Shown here: in pieces, positions 8,812-17,015 of the stretch | How the letters are laid out: each line of letters begins with the position of its first letter | Numbering within the stretch: position 1 is the first letter of the stretch | From: Clostridiales bacterium | Lineage (GTDB): Bacteria > Bacillota > Clostridia > Saccharofermentanales > Saccharofermentanaceae | Direction of reading: 5' to 3' | Length of the DNA: 64,000 nucleotides | Assembly: GCA_017509205.1 (NCBI GenBank) | Contig: JAFWQF010000019.1 | Span: 1 to 64,000 of the forward strand | Program-made: the position numbers and the translations under genes | The notes under the pieces: generated by a model | Database searches by the model: none | The model's input: only the letters and a program-made list of their open reading frames with translations | What the model was told of the DNA's origin: nothing

Positions 8812-9841
8812 AGCCAAGGCACTCCCCAAGGGCGTCATCGGATACAAGGAGTTTTTCGATAAGCTCAAAGACCAGCCCGGTTCGCTTGGGCTGGTGCTGA
8901 TCTATGGTCAGGAGCAGTATCTGATAGACGGTGCCTTGAAGATGGCTAAGCAGAAATACATTACTGAAGGCGCTGAAAGCATTGATTTCAACATAATCGA
9001 TACCAGAAGCGACGATCAGTTCAGCTTTGACAGGCTTGATGAGATGGTCTCCATGCCTCCCATGATGTCTGACAGGCGTCTTGTCATCATCAGACAGTCA
9101 GGTATCACCGGTAAGGAAGTAACCGACAAGGAGCTGGATATGCTCAAGAACATTCCTTCATCATGCGTCGTATTATTCGTTGAGGATGAGGCTGATGCCA
9201 AGAGGAAAGTCTTCAAAGCATTTGTCCAGAACGGAACCGTTGTTTTCATGGGCGCGATGGAGGAAGATGACATTTCCGCCAGAGTAGCCAGAATGTTTGG
9301 CAGATATAACCTTACGATCGATTCAAGGGCATCCATGTCCCTGATCTCAAGATGCGGTTCTGGAATGCTCACGATCTCAAGTGAGGTCGCAAAGATCGCG
9401 CTATACTGCCAAAATGCCGGTTTTACCAGGGTAACCGAAGAGATAATCGAGGATTGCTGTCCACCGGATCTGAGCGGCAGGATCTTTGACATAATGGATG
9501 CATGCGGCTCAAAGAATCCGGCAAAAGCCTTGGGAACGCTCAATAACCTCATTGCTATGAGGGAACCTGTCATTCAGATAAGGGTTCAGGTAATAAACCA
9601 TTTAAAGCGCCTTATTATGGCGAAAGAGGCAGGGAGCGGCAGTAGACTTGCGGCTGAAGCGGGCATGAACGACTATTACGCGGGCAAACTCGTAAGCCAG
9701 GCACAGAACTTTTCCATGAACCGCCTTATTTCAACATATCTTGCGGCCTGCCAGTCGGATTCCGACGTAAAGCACGGACTGATAGATGAGCGTTATGCTC
9801 TGGAGATAATCCTCGTAAAAGCGGCAACGGGAGAAAGGTAA
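8804..9841 (+). CDS. holA: DNA polymerase III delta subunit
   Basis: Clamp-loader subunit that opens the beta sliding clamp. The longest frame begins at 8780, but the ATG at 8804 has AAGGAGG eight bases upstream and gives MAKAKALPKGVIGYKEF, so I place the start there (345 aa). The N-terminal domain contains the typical VLIYGQEQYLIDGAL segment, followed by the MPPMMSDRRLVIIR strand and the C-terminal collar helices. The start lies inside the GH25 gene's last codons, which implies translational coupling. Length and motif order fit HolA. Confidence 0.88.
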   Translation: MAKAKALPKGVIGYKEFFDKLKDQPGSLGLVLIYGQEQYLIDGALKMAKQKYITEGAESIDFNIIDTRSDDQFSFDRLDEMVSMPPMMSDRRLVIIRQSGITGKEVTDKELDMLKNIPSSCVVLFVEDEADAKRKVFKAFVQNGTVVFMGAMEEDDISARVARMFGRYNLTIDSRASMSLISRCGSGMLTISSEVAKIALYCQNAGFTRVTEEIIEDCCPPDLSGRIFDIMDACGSKNPAKALGTLNNLIAMREPVIQIRVQVINHLKRLIMAKEAGSGSRLAAEAGMNDYYAGKLVSQAQNFSMNRLISTYLAACQSDSDVKHGLIDERYALEIILVKAATGER

Positions 9842-9844
9842 CAA

Positions 9845-9873
9845 TTGACGCGTTAAAGTTAAAGTCTTAAAAT
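9845..9873 (+). promoter_or_regulatory. Putative sigma-A promoter for icd
   Basis: TTGACG (9845-9850) and TAAAAT (9868-9873) with a 17-bp spacer, 35 bp before the icd start codon, which has its own AAGGAG ribosome binding site. Confidence 0.5.
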
Positions 9874-9908
9874 CGCATATTGGACTTTATTTATTCAAGG
9901 AGAAATAT

Positions 9909-11105
9909 ATGAGTAAGATCGAGATGAAGACACCAATCGTCGAGATGGACGGCGATGAGATGACCAGAATAATCTGGAAAGAGATCAAAGACATCGTCAT
10001 CCTTCCGTTCGTTGATCTTAAGACAGAGTACTTTGACCTGGGACTTCCCAACAGGGACAAGACCGCAGATCAGGTTACCATCGATTCAGCTAACAGGACA
10101 AAGGAGCTCGGCGTGGCAGTTAAGTGCGCTACCATCACTCCCAATGCCCAGAGAATGACCGAATATAACCTCCACCAGATGTGGAAGAGCCCAAACGGCA
10201 CCATCAGGGCTATCCTTGACGGCACTGTTTTCAGGAGCCCGATCCTTGTTAAAGGCATCAAGCCCTTCGTTTCTTGCTGGGAGAAGCCCATCACGATCGC
10301 TCGTCACGCTTACGGCGACGTTTACAGAAACACTGAGTTCCTCGTAGACGGACCTGCCAGGGCTGACCTCGTAGTTACATATCCTGACGGCAGGGTAGAG
10401 AAGCAGACCGTTTTCGAATATACGGGCGGTGGCGTTCTCCAGGGCCAGTACAATACTGATAAGTCCATTGCCGCTTTCGCAAAGTCATGCTTCCAGTATT
10501 CACTCGATACAAAGCAGGATCTCTGGTTTGCCACCAAGGATACTATTTCCAAGGTCTATGACAGACGTTTCAAGGATATCTTCGAGAAGATCTACAAAGA
10601 AGAATTCGAAGCAAAGTTCACAGAAGCCGGAATCACATACTTCTACACGCTCATTGATGATGCCGTAGCAAGAGTTATGCGTTCACAGGGCGGTTTCGTC
10701 TGGGCATGCAAGAACTACGACGGTGACGTAATGAGCGACATGCTCGCTTCCGCATGCGGTTCACTTGCCATGATGACCTCGGTTCTCGTTTCACCTGATG
10801 GAGTTTACGAGTTTGAGGCTGCTCACGGAACAGTTACAAGACACTATTACAGATATCTGAAGGGTGAGACAACATCCACGAACCCGATGGCTACTCTCTT
10901 CGCATGGTCCGGTGTACTCAGGAAGCGTGCTCAGATGGACGGTATCAAGGATCTTGAGGACTTTGCCGACAGACTTGAAAAGAGCGCCGTCTCCACAATA
11001 GAATCAGGTATAATTACGGGTGACCTCAACAGCCTTCTTGATCATCCCGACAAGAAGGTCGTCGACACTGCCGAATTCCTTAAGGCAATTGCTTCAAAAC
11101 TGTAA
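9909..11105 (+). CDS. icd: NADP-dependent isocitrate dehydrogenase, eukaryote-like homodimeric type
   Basis: Oxidatively decarboxylates isocitrate to 2-oxoglutarate, supplying glutamate carbon and NADPH. The sequence resembles the eukaryotic cytosolic/mitochondrial subfamily rather than E. coli Icd: EMDGDEMTRIIWKEIK near the N-terminus, VKCATITPNAQRMTEY, the SPNGTIRAILDGTVFR substrate loop, and FEAAHGTVTRHYYRYLKG in the coenzyme region. At 398 residues it has the expected length. It is preceded by a promoter and followed 20 bp later by the SEC-C gene. No aconitase or citrate synthase gene is adjacent. Confidence 0.95.
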   Translation: MSKIEMKTPIVEMDGDEMTRIIWKEIKDIVILPFVDLKTEYFDLGLPNRDKTADQVTIDSANRTKELGVAVKCATITPNAQRMTEYNLHQMWKSPNGTIRAILDGTVFRSPILVKGIKPFVSCWEKPITIARHAYGDVYRNTEFLVDGPARADLVVTYPDGRVEKQTVFEYTGGGVLQGQYNTDKSIAAFAKSCFQYSLDTKQDLWFATKDTISKVYDRRFKDIFEKIYKEEFEAKFTEAGITYFYTLIDDAVARVMRSQGGFVWACKNYDGDVMSDMLASACGSLAMMTSVLVSPDGVYEFEAAHGTVTRHYYRYLKGETTSTNPMATLFAWSGVLRKRAQMDGIKDLEDFADRLEKSAVSTIESGIITGDLNSLLDHPDKKVVDTAEFLKAIASKL

Positions 11106-11125
11106 ATCATTAGGAGGATATATTA

Positions 11126-11650
11126 ATGAGCTACTATACAACATGGATCGAGAAGTCCGAGAACAATTCCAACGAGCAGGAGTACATCGAGTACGTAAAC
11201 CGTTACTATCAGCTTGAGAAGGGCGTTTACGAGAAGATCTTAGGCGCTTATCCTGACAACGCTGATCTCCTCAACGGCCAGGTTCTTGCTCTTTCAAGAA
11301 AGTTCGGCTTCAATGCATCAAACATGGAGATCTTCGTTGGTTTCTTAGACGGCATCAAGTCCAGCCTTAAGAACGGCGATGCACTCGATCTCGAGGCAAT
11401 CGTTGATGAGACTGAGATCAGCCTCGACATCGACTATGAGAAGCTTTACTACAACATGCACGATGCAAAGGCTGACTGGCTTTACAACATTCCTGCATGG
11501 AAGAACGTTCTCACAGAGGAGAGGATGAAGGAGATCACACACGATTACCGTGTTGCCAACATCGCTCACTCCGACAAGATCGGCAGAAACGATCCGTGCC
11601 CTTGCGGTTCAGGCAAGAAGTACAAGAACTGCTGCGGCAAAAAAGCATAA
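11126..11650 (+). CDS. SEC-C zinc-motif protein
   Basis: 174 residues ending in [19 protein letters not shown], the Zn-binding SEC-C motif (CxCxSGxxxxxCC) otherwise found at the SecA C-terminus, where it contacts SecB and ribosomes. The N-terminal ~150 residues are acidic, helical-looking and not recognised. The last 36 or so coding bases are nearly identical to the end of secA in this window (a 26-bp exact run, 11591-11616 versus 26886-26911), which suggests recent recombination or gene conversion. It lies between icd and mreC with short spacing. Role unknown. Confidence 0.75.
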   Translation: MSYYTTWIEKSENNSNEQEYIEYVNRYYQLEKGVYEKILGAYPDNADLLNGQVLALSRKFGFNASNMEIFVGFLDGIKSSLKNGDALDLEAIVDETEISLDIDYEKLYYNMHDAKADWLYNIPAWKNVLTEERMKEITHDYRVANIAHSDKIGRNDPCPCGSGKKYKNCCGKKA

Positions 11651-11668
11651 AGGTAAGGTGCTGATAGT

Positions 11669-12580
11669 TTGAAGAAGCTTTTGACAGCTAAGTGGTTTAT
11701 CGTTCTTGCGGTATCACTTCTTTTGATTGCAGGCATCATTTTGAGCTTCCTCCCGGGAAGTCCTCTTAAAGCTGTGGTCGGGCTTTCTTCAAATGCGGTC
11801 TCACCGGCTCAAAAAGGCGTAAAATCCACTGGAAACGCTTTCTCGGACTTCTGGGCAGCCATAGCTGACGGTATCGCGATCAGGGAAGAGAACAAGACTC
11901 TGAAAGAAGAGATCGCTGACCTTAAGTACAGGCTCAACCAATACGAGGAAGCCGCAATCAGGTACGAAGAGCTTAAGAACGCATTCCATATCAGGGATAC
12001 GTTCAGCAACTACGATATCTACGGTGCCACGATCCTTTCCAGAGAAGCTGATGAATGGTTCTCGGTAATCAGGATAAACGCAGGCAAGAACGAGGGAATC
12101 TCACTTGAGCAGGGTCAGTCTTATCCTGTCGTTGACGTAGAGATGAACCTCGTAGGCCGTGTTATCGAGACACAGGGCTCTAATTCAATGGTTCTGCCGC
12201 TCCTTCACGAAGGTTTCTCCGCGGCAGGCAAGGTAAACGAAGTCAACGGTGCATCGGTAATCGTAAGCGGCGACTCAGTTCTCAAGAAATCGGGACTTTG
12301 CCGTGTTAAGGCATTCGATAAGAACATAAAGCTCGAGCCCGGAACGGTTATCGTAACTTCAGGTGAAGGCGGACTTTTCCCTGACGGTATTCCTATCGGA
12401 ACCATAGTTTCCGTTGATTACTCAAGTCCTACTGAAGTTACTGCCACGCTCAGGCCTTTCTGCAGCATCGGAGAGCTTGAGGATGTCTTCGTTATGATCC
12501 CTTATAATGCGGACGATAAGAAAGAAGCAGTTCCCGGAGCTTCCGAATCGTCTGCTCCTCAGGCAGGCGGACAGGGCTGA
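11669..12580 (+). CDS. mreC: Rod-shape-determining protein MreC
   Basis: Bitopic scaffold of the elongasome that links MreB filaments to PBP2 outside the membrane. It has a signal-anchor helix at ~7-27, a coiled coil at ~70-110 (EENKTLKEEIADLKYRLNQYEE) and the beta-barrel MreC domain to ~280, followed by a short Ser/Ala tail. It starts with TTG at 11669 after AAGGTAAGG. The stop overlaps the mreD start by one base. The mreB gene that usually precedes it is not in this position; icd and the SEC-C gene are instead. Confidence 0.92.
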   Translation: MKKLLTAKWFIVLAVSLLLIAGIILSFLPGSPLKAVVGLSSNAVSPAQKGVKSTGNAFSDFWAAIADGIAIREENKTLKEEIADLKYRLNQYEEAAIRYEELKNAFHIRDTFSNYDIYGATILSREADEWFSVIRINAGKNEGISLEQGQSYPVVDVEMNLVGRVIETQGSNSMVLPLLHEGFSAAGKVNEVNGASVIVSGDSVLKKSGLCRVKAFDKNIKLEPGTVIVTSGEGGLFPDGIPIGTIVSVDYSSPTEVTATLRPFCSIGELEDVFVMIPYNADDKKEAVPGASESSAPQAGGQG

Positions 12581-13206
12581 TGGACCGACGTAAACTTATC
12601 CGTAAGATAATAGTTTATGCCATATACATCCTGCTTTTGTCTTCATTGCAGGTGTCTTATCCGAACCGTTTGGGTTTCGGCGGCCAGACAGCCGATCTGG
12701 CTTTTGTTTTCGTTGTTCTGACAGGGTACTTTGAAGGTTTTGCTGACGGCGCCATAGTCGGACTGATAATGGGACTTGTTAGAGACTGTCTTGCTCCCAT
12801 TGCAATCGTCGGTATTGACGGAACGGTACACGTTACCGCAGGAATCGGAATGCTCGTTCTTTTCCTTGCTGGTGCACTGTCGTCTTCGTTCTTTACCAGG
12901 AGAATGCACAGGAACATTCCTTTTGCATTTGTTTCGATTGCGTTCTGCACATTGGTCTACAAGATAGGCGGGCATTTTCTCGCTTACAGCTGGACTTTTA
13001 TCGTTCCGGAATCAGGAAGTTATGATCTCGGTTTCTATGAGATAGCCGTAAGATCGTGCCTTCTGCAGACATTACTTAATCTTATCGCAGCGCTCCCGCT
13101 GCTCGTGCTTTGGAGATTTGCCGGACCTGTTTCAATGTCCGAGCAGAGAAAGACTGCTGACGACGTGATAAACACTAGTGAGGATACTTCATGGCTCCAG
13201 ATCTGA
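12580..13206 (+). CDS. mreD: Rod-shape-determining protein MreD
   Basis: Polytopic membrane protein of the elongasome, 208 residues with about six helices. The region FEGFADGAIVGLIMGLVRDCL matches the conserved G-x-x-x-G...D segment of MreD. It is coupled to mreC by a one-base overlap and to the PBP2 gene by a 16-base overlap. The family is weakly conserved, so position between mreC and PBP2 supports the call. Confidence 0.88.
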   Translation: MDRRKLIRKIIVYAIYILLLSSLQVSYPNRLGFGGQTADLAFVFVVLTGYFEGFADGAIVGLIMGLVRDCLAPIAIVGIDGTVHVTAGIGMLVLFLAGALSSSFFTRRMHRNIPFAFVSIAFCTLVYKIGGHFLAYSWTFIVPESGSYDLGFYEIAVRSCLLQTLLNLIAALPLLVLWRFAGPVSMSEQRKTADDVINTSEDTSWLQI

Positions 13207-15500
13207 AGATTGATGATTACGGTGCGTTTGACCGTAATGCAGACAACGGAGGAAAAAACGACAAGGACGGCCTGATCAAAAGGCTGTTGTCGCTTTTCGG
13301 CAACCGTTTTCTCGTTCTGGCCGTAATCTTCTGCTCATTCGGTGTCGCGATCCTCTTCATGACCGCAAGTCTTCAGTTTTCCGATTATCAGAAGACAATG
13401 TCAGAAAGTTCCACAGGTGTTCTTAGACAGTATGTTTCCGAAGCTCCGAGAGGTGACATTCTCGACAGCAAGGGCTTAAAGCTCGCTTCTTCGACTGAAT
13501 ACAACACCGTCATGATCGCCAACGCTTATCTGAGCGACAATGAACTCAACGAGCTCTGTTTGGAGCTTTCAAACCTCTTTGAAAAATACCACTGCATTCA
13601 GATTTCTGAGCTTGACCAGTACTTTACGATGAATCCTAATCCGACTTTTTTGAAGGAAGAGGAGAAGATAAGGAGCTGGCAGAGCAATACAAACCTTTTC
13701 GCGCTGGAAGACTATGCGCAGGGCGTCATCGTCACATATTCTGATAAATACGTTAAGACCGATCCGAACGTCTTTTTCCTCTATCTGAGACAGAAGTTCA
13801 ATCTCGACAACAGGTATACGATCGAGGAAGCATATAAGATCGTAAGGATCAGATATCAGATTTTTACTGATAACTGGGCTTTCATCAAAGGAACCCCGAT
13901 CAAGATCGCAACCGATGTTCCTGAGGATCTCATCAAGATCTTTGCTGAGGAGAATTACCATTACATGGGAATCGTCTGCAGCAAGGGATATGCGAGAACA
14001 TATTCACCTGAAGCTCTTTATTCATGCCATGTTTTAGGCTATGTAGGTCAGATCTCACAGACAACATACCAGGATCTTTCCAAGTTCGGTTATACGAACG
14101 ATGACATGGTAGGCAAATCCGGTGTTGAGTCGCAGATGGAAAGATATCTGCATGGCGACAGCGGTATAACGCCTTATAACATATGGACAAAAAAAGGGCA
14201 GGAGGGAATGTTCGTGCCTTCAAGTTACGGTGTTAAGGCAAAAGCCGGTGCAACCGTACACCTTACGATCGATTCCAACCTTCAGAAAGTCGGAACGGAT
14301 GCTCTTAAAGCATATATTACTGATGCGCAGAGAGAAGAGGCGATAAAGCATTCCGGCTTCAAAACGGCCAGTTCCGGAGCTTTTGTCGTCATGAACGTTA
14401 AGACCGGAGCCGTTCTTGCGATGGGTTCTTACCCGAATTACGATCCTAACGACTTCATCCTTGCAAACTACGGCGATCCGCAGGCTTCAGAGCAGGTTAA
14501 ATACTATCTCGGTCTTGATGAATACGCAGAAATGACTGCGGCGGACCTTCCTCTTTGGAACCGTGCGATCATGTCGATGTACGCTCCCGGTTCAACATTT
14601 AAGCCAATAACGGCTCTTGCAGGCCTTGAGAGCGGAACTATTACAACCGAGTCCAACTGGATTTCATGCATTTCTCCTTTGGACGTTGACGGATGGATCT
14701 TCCGTTGTCTCGAGTATCCCTACGGCGGTCACGGACCTCTTAACCTCGACAGTGCAATGGGTACGTCCTGCAATATCTATTTCATGAGACTTGGCGTAAG
14801 CACGGGTATCGACAACATAGCAAACATGGCTAAACGTTTCGGCCTCGGCGTTAAGACCGGTATTGACCTCCCCGGCGAGATAAAGGGCGTCATGTCCAGC
14901 CGTGAGACCAAAAGGCTCCTGCATGAATCCGAATACGACAAGATCTGGTTCCCGTCGAATACCGCACAGGTTTCCATCGGACAGTTCGATAACTGCTTTA
15001 CGATCCTTCAGCTTTGCAGATACGTAGCAGGAATCGCCACAAACAAGCTTGTAAAGCCTTATATTATTGATTCTGTCATAGCAAGTGACGGTTCAGTTCT
15101 TTATAAAGGTCAGGCGGAATCCGTCGATATCGGTATTCCGGAGGAAAACATCGAGGCTGTAAGAAATGCGATGACCTGCGTTACCGAAGGTTCGAAATAC
15201 TGGAGAGGAACGGCTCAGAAGCAGTTTTCATCTTTCCCCATCAGGGTTGTATGTAAGACAGGTACGGCTGAGACGGGTTTCGAGAAGATCAGAAAAGAGT
15301 ATTCAAACGGTCTTTTTGTCTGCTATGCGCCCAAGGATAATCCTGAGATAGCCGTTGCGCTCGTAGTTGAGCGAGGTGAGTGGGGTTCATCCACGACCAT
15401 CATTGCAAGAAGACTTATAGCAGCTTATTACAATGAGCCGGTAGCAAAATCTTTGAGGGTATTAGAAAATAACCCTATACCCGGTGACCATTTAGCCTGA
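13191..15500 (+). CDS. mrdA: Penicillin-binding protein 2 (elongasome transpeptidase)
   Basis: Class B PBP that cross-links peptidoglycan during side-wall growth. It has a cytoplasmic N-terminus, a membrane anchor at ~42-65, the pedestal/dimerisation region with the EAPRGDILDSKG motif, and a C-terminal transpeptidase domain with STFK (nucleophile Ser ~468), SCN (~526) and KTG (~689). At 769 residues it is somewhat longer than E. coli PBP2 because of insertions in the pedestal region (~130-240). It is the last of the mreC-mreD-mrdA set; in many Clostridia minCDE and rodA follow, but here they do not. Confidence 0.92.
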   Translation: MAPDLKIDDYGAFDRNADNGGKNDKDGLIKRLLSLFGNRFLVLAVIFCSFGVAILFMTASLQFSDYQKTMSESSTGVLRQYVSEAPRGDILDSKGLKLASSTEYNTVMIANAYLSDNELNELCLELSNLFEKYHCIQISELDQYFTMNPNPTFLKEEEKIRSWQSNTNLFALEDYAQGVIVTYSDKYVKTDPNVFFLYLRQKFNLDNRYTIEEAYKIVRIRYQIFTDNWAFIKGTPIKIATDVPEDLIKIFAEENYHYMGIVCSKGYARTYSPEALYSCHVLGYVGQISQTTYQDLSKFGYTNDDMVGKSGVESQMERYLHGDSGITPYNIWTKKGQEGMFVPSSYGVKAKAGATVHLTIDSNLQKVGTDALKAYITDAQREEAIKHSGFKTASSGAFVVMNVKTGAVLAMGSYPNYDPNDFILANYGDPQASEQVKYYLGLDEYAEMTAADLPLWNRAIMSMYAPGSTFKPITALAGLESGTITTESNWISCISPLDVDGWIFRCLEYPYGGHGPLNLDSAMGTSCNIYFMRLGVSTGIDNIANMAKRFGLGVKTGIDLPGEIKGVMSSRETKRLLHESEYDKIWFPSNTAQVSIGQFDNCFTILQLCRYVAGIATNKLVKPYIIDSVIASDGSVLYKGQAESVDIGIPEENIEAVRNAMTCVTEGSKYWRGTAQKQFSSFPIRVVCKTGTAETGFEKIRKEYSNGLFVCYAPKDNPEIAVALVVERGEWGSSTTIIARRLIAAYYNEPVAKSLRVLENNPIPGDHLA

Positions 15501-15506
15501 TTTGTT

Positions 15507-15538
15507 AAAACTGAATTGACATAAAGAACAGTTTTTTT
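15507..15538 (+). terminator. Weak terminator-like hairpin after the PBP2 gene
   Basis: AAAACTG (15507-15513) can pair with CAGTTTT (15529-15535), followed by further T residues. The stem is short and A/T-rich with a 15-nt loop, so this is tentative. Confidence 0.35.
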
Positions 15539-15622
15539 GCCGCAGTTTTGTATCAAAGGGAAATTGTCCGAGTACTGATAATACGATAAAATTCAGGCAG
15601 TATCTTTAATGGGGGCTTTTTG

Positions 15623-16036
15623 ATGAAGATCGTTTTGATGGCTGACAACAGGAAGACAGAGCTTCTTGTTAACTTCTGCATTGCCTATAAACCCCTTTTA
15701 GAGAAGCACCAGCTTATTTCCGTTTATAACACGGCAAAATTGCTCAAATCTTCCGCTGATCTTGAAGTTTCAGGCCTTTCGGTCGATTATTCGAGCGGTT
15801 TTGAGCAGCTGGCTTCAAGAGCCGAGTTCAACGGCATTGACTGTGTCATCTATTTAAGAGACGGCAGGACCAAGAGCGAATCCAATCCCGCCGAGCTTCT
15901 TGACGTCTGCGACCAGAACATCATTCCTTACGCCACAAACATCGCTTCAGCCGAGATTCTTATCACGGCCATCGATAACGGCGCTCTCGATTACCGTGAG
16001 TGGAATGCAGCCGACAGGCAGGGAACAGGCGCTTAA
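15623..16036 (+). CDS. Methylglyoxal-synthase-fold protein lacking catalytic residues
   Basis: 137 residues that align over their whole length with MgsA (dihydroxyacetone phosphate to methylglyoxal): IVLMADNRKTELLVNFC, GIDCVIYLRDG, IIPYATNIASAEILITA. Aligned by eye to E. coli MgsA, the active-site positions are changed: His19 in AHD is Asp (LMADN), the phosphate loop TGTTG is VYNTA, catalytic Asp71 in GGDQQ is Phe (SGFEQ), and the HxPD segment with His98 and Asp101 becomes SESN. The start ATG at 15623 has GGGGG seven bases upstream. Its place after mreCD-PBP2 matches mgsA in many Clostridia. Probably a non-catalytic ligand-binding or regulatory derivative; the fold is fairly sure, the role unknown. 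Confidence 0.7.
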   Translation: MKIVLMADNRKTELLVNFCIAYKPLLEKHQLISVYNTAKLLKSSADLEVSGLSVDYSSGFEQLASRAEFNGIDCVIYLRDGRTKSESNPAELLDVCDQNIIPYATNIASAEILITAIDNGALDYREWNAADRQGTGA

Positions 16037-16043
16037 TTTTTCC

Positions 16044-16652
16044 ATGAATATCATCTGCATCCCGAGGGGACCATTTATGTCAAATATGTATTTGGCATAT
16101 GTTTCCGATGAGGTTTTCATCATTGATCCTTCTGTGTCTCCGGATTCTCTAAAAGAGGATATTTCAGCTGTTTCCGCCATACTCATAACTCATGGTCATT
16201 ACGATCACATAAAATATGCGGAAGAATGGCATCAAAAGTATCCTGAAGCCCCCGTTTACATGAGTTCTGCGGATTCTGACCTCATAGGTGATCCAAGGGC
16301 GAACGCATCTTTCATGGACGGTATCCTGCAGCCTTTTGATTTTCCTTATGAAAACCCTGCAGATACGCTGGTTTTCGCATCTGTCAGCATTAAAGTGATC
16401 CCGACTCCCGGTCATACGATGGGTTCGGTATGTTATATGTTCTCTGAGGATGGTACGGATTATCTGTTTACAGGTGATACCGTTTTTGCAGGATCTGTGG
16501 GCAGGACTGACATGCCCGGCGGTTCTTATGAGCTGTTAAAGCGTTCCGTGGCTGTTTTAAGTACGTTTCCGGCTGAGACAAGGATCTTTCCGGGTCACGG
16601 ACCCGAATCCACGATCGGCGATGAGAACAGATACAACCCTTTCTTTAACTGA
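16044..16652 (+). CDS. Glyoxalase-II-like metallo-beta-lactamase-fold hydrolase
   Basis: 202 residues with the complete dinuclear metal set: ITHGHYDHI (HxHxDH), PTPGHTMGS, FTGDTVF and FPGHGPES. The N-terminus IPRGPFMSNMYLAYV matches the usual (V)GPLxxNxYLV opening of small cytoplasmic MBL hydrolases, so I start at the ATG at 16044 and not at the beginning of the longer open frame at 15900, which overlaps the upstream gene. Likely hydrolyses thioesters such as S-lactoyl adducts. Its position next to an MGS-fold gene is suggestive, but that neighbour seems inactive. Confidence 0.82.
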   Translation: MNIICIPRGPFMSNMYLAYVSDEVFIIDPSVSPDSLKEDISAVSAILITHGHYDHIKYAEEWHQKYPEAPVYMSSADSDLIGDPRANASFMDGILQPFDFPYENPADTLVFASVSIKVIPTPGHTMGSVCYMFSEDGTDYLFTGDTVFAGSVGRTDMPGGSYELLKRSVAVLSTFPAETRIFPGHGPESTIGDENRYNPFFN

Positions 16653-16665
16653 ATCAGGGCATTTC

Positions 16666-16695
16666 TTGACTTTTTTCTGAATATATAAGTATAAT
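16666..16695 (+). promoter_or_regulatory. Sigma-A promoter for the pheST T-box transcript
   Basis: TTGACT (16666-16671) and a perfect TATAAT (16690-16695) with an 18-bp spacer, directly in front of the T-box leader. Confidence 0.75.
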
Positions 16696-16701
16696 GGGCG
16701 A

Positions 16702-16980
16702 TGCAATGAAGGTGCGTAAGTAGTCTTTCTGCTACCGTAAAAGAGAGTCGTGTCACCGGCTGAAAGCACGATACGAAGGGCATAAAGATGAATTTCAACA
16801 CTGGAGCTTCTGGCGAAAACGGCTTATTTAGCTGATTAAGCAGATGCGATGCGCGGCAAAACAGCGCGATTCAAGTGTGAGATGCTATAGAGGCATCTTG
16901 AACATGGGTGGTACCGCGAAGGTGCAGTGATAATGCGAATTCGTCCCGTGGCAATTTAGTGTTGCTGCGGGCTTTTTTAT
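16702..16980 (+). promoter_or_regulatory. T-box riboswitch controlling pheST (Phe specifier)
   Basis: Leader RNA that senses uncharged tRNA-Phe. The 14-base universal T-box core lies within AACATGGGTGGTACCGCG at 16901-16918. A candidate specifier codon TTC (Phe) at 16794-16796 is followed by A, in the 3' side of Stem I. Downstream, an intrinsic terminator (CCCGTGGCAA at 16945-16954 pairing with TTGCTGCGGG at 16962-16971, then CTTTTTT) competes with the antiterminator formed by the T-box sequence. The pheS ribosome binding site begins about 30 bp later. Binding of uncharged tRNA-Phe should stabilise the antiterminator and allow pheST expression. Confidence 0.93.
16945..16979 (+). terminator. 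T-box regulated intrinsic terminator
   Basis: Ten-pair stem (including two G.U pairs) at 16945-16954 and 16962-16971 with a 7-nt loop, followed by a CTTTTTT tract. It is the terminator arm of the pheST T-box. Confidence 0.88.
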
Positions 16981-17015
16981 TGCTTAAGAAGACTAAGTAC
17001 AAGGAGGAGGCAAAT

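Noticed and set aside
7957-8868. 303-residue minus-strand open frame
   Set aside because: It is antisense to the well-supported GH25 lipoprotein gene, has no ribosome binding site or recognisable motif, and arises from codon bias.
15900-16043. Longer N-terminus for the metallo-hydrolase
   Set aside because: It would overlap the MGS-fold gene by 137 bases, while the ATG at 16044 gives the conserved family N-terminus.
16908-17015. Longer N-terminus for pheS
   Set aside because: The extra codons lie within the T-box antiterminator and terminator, and ATG 17016 has a strong ribosome binding site.
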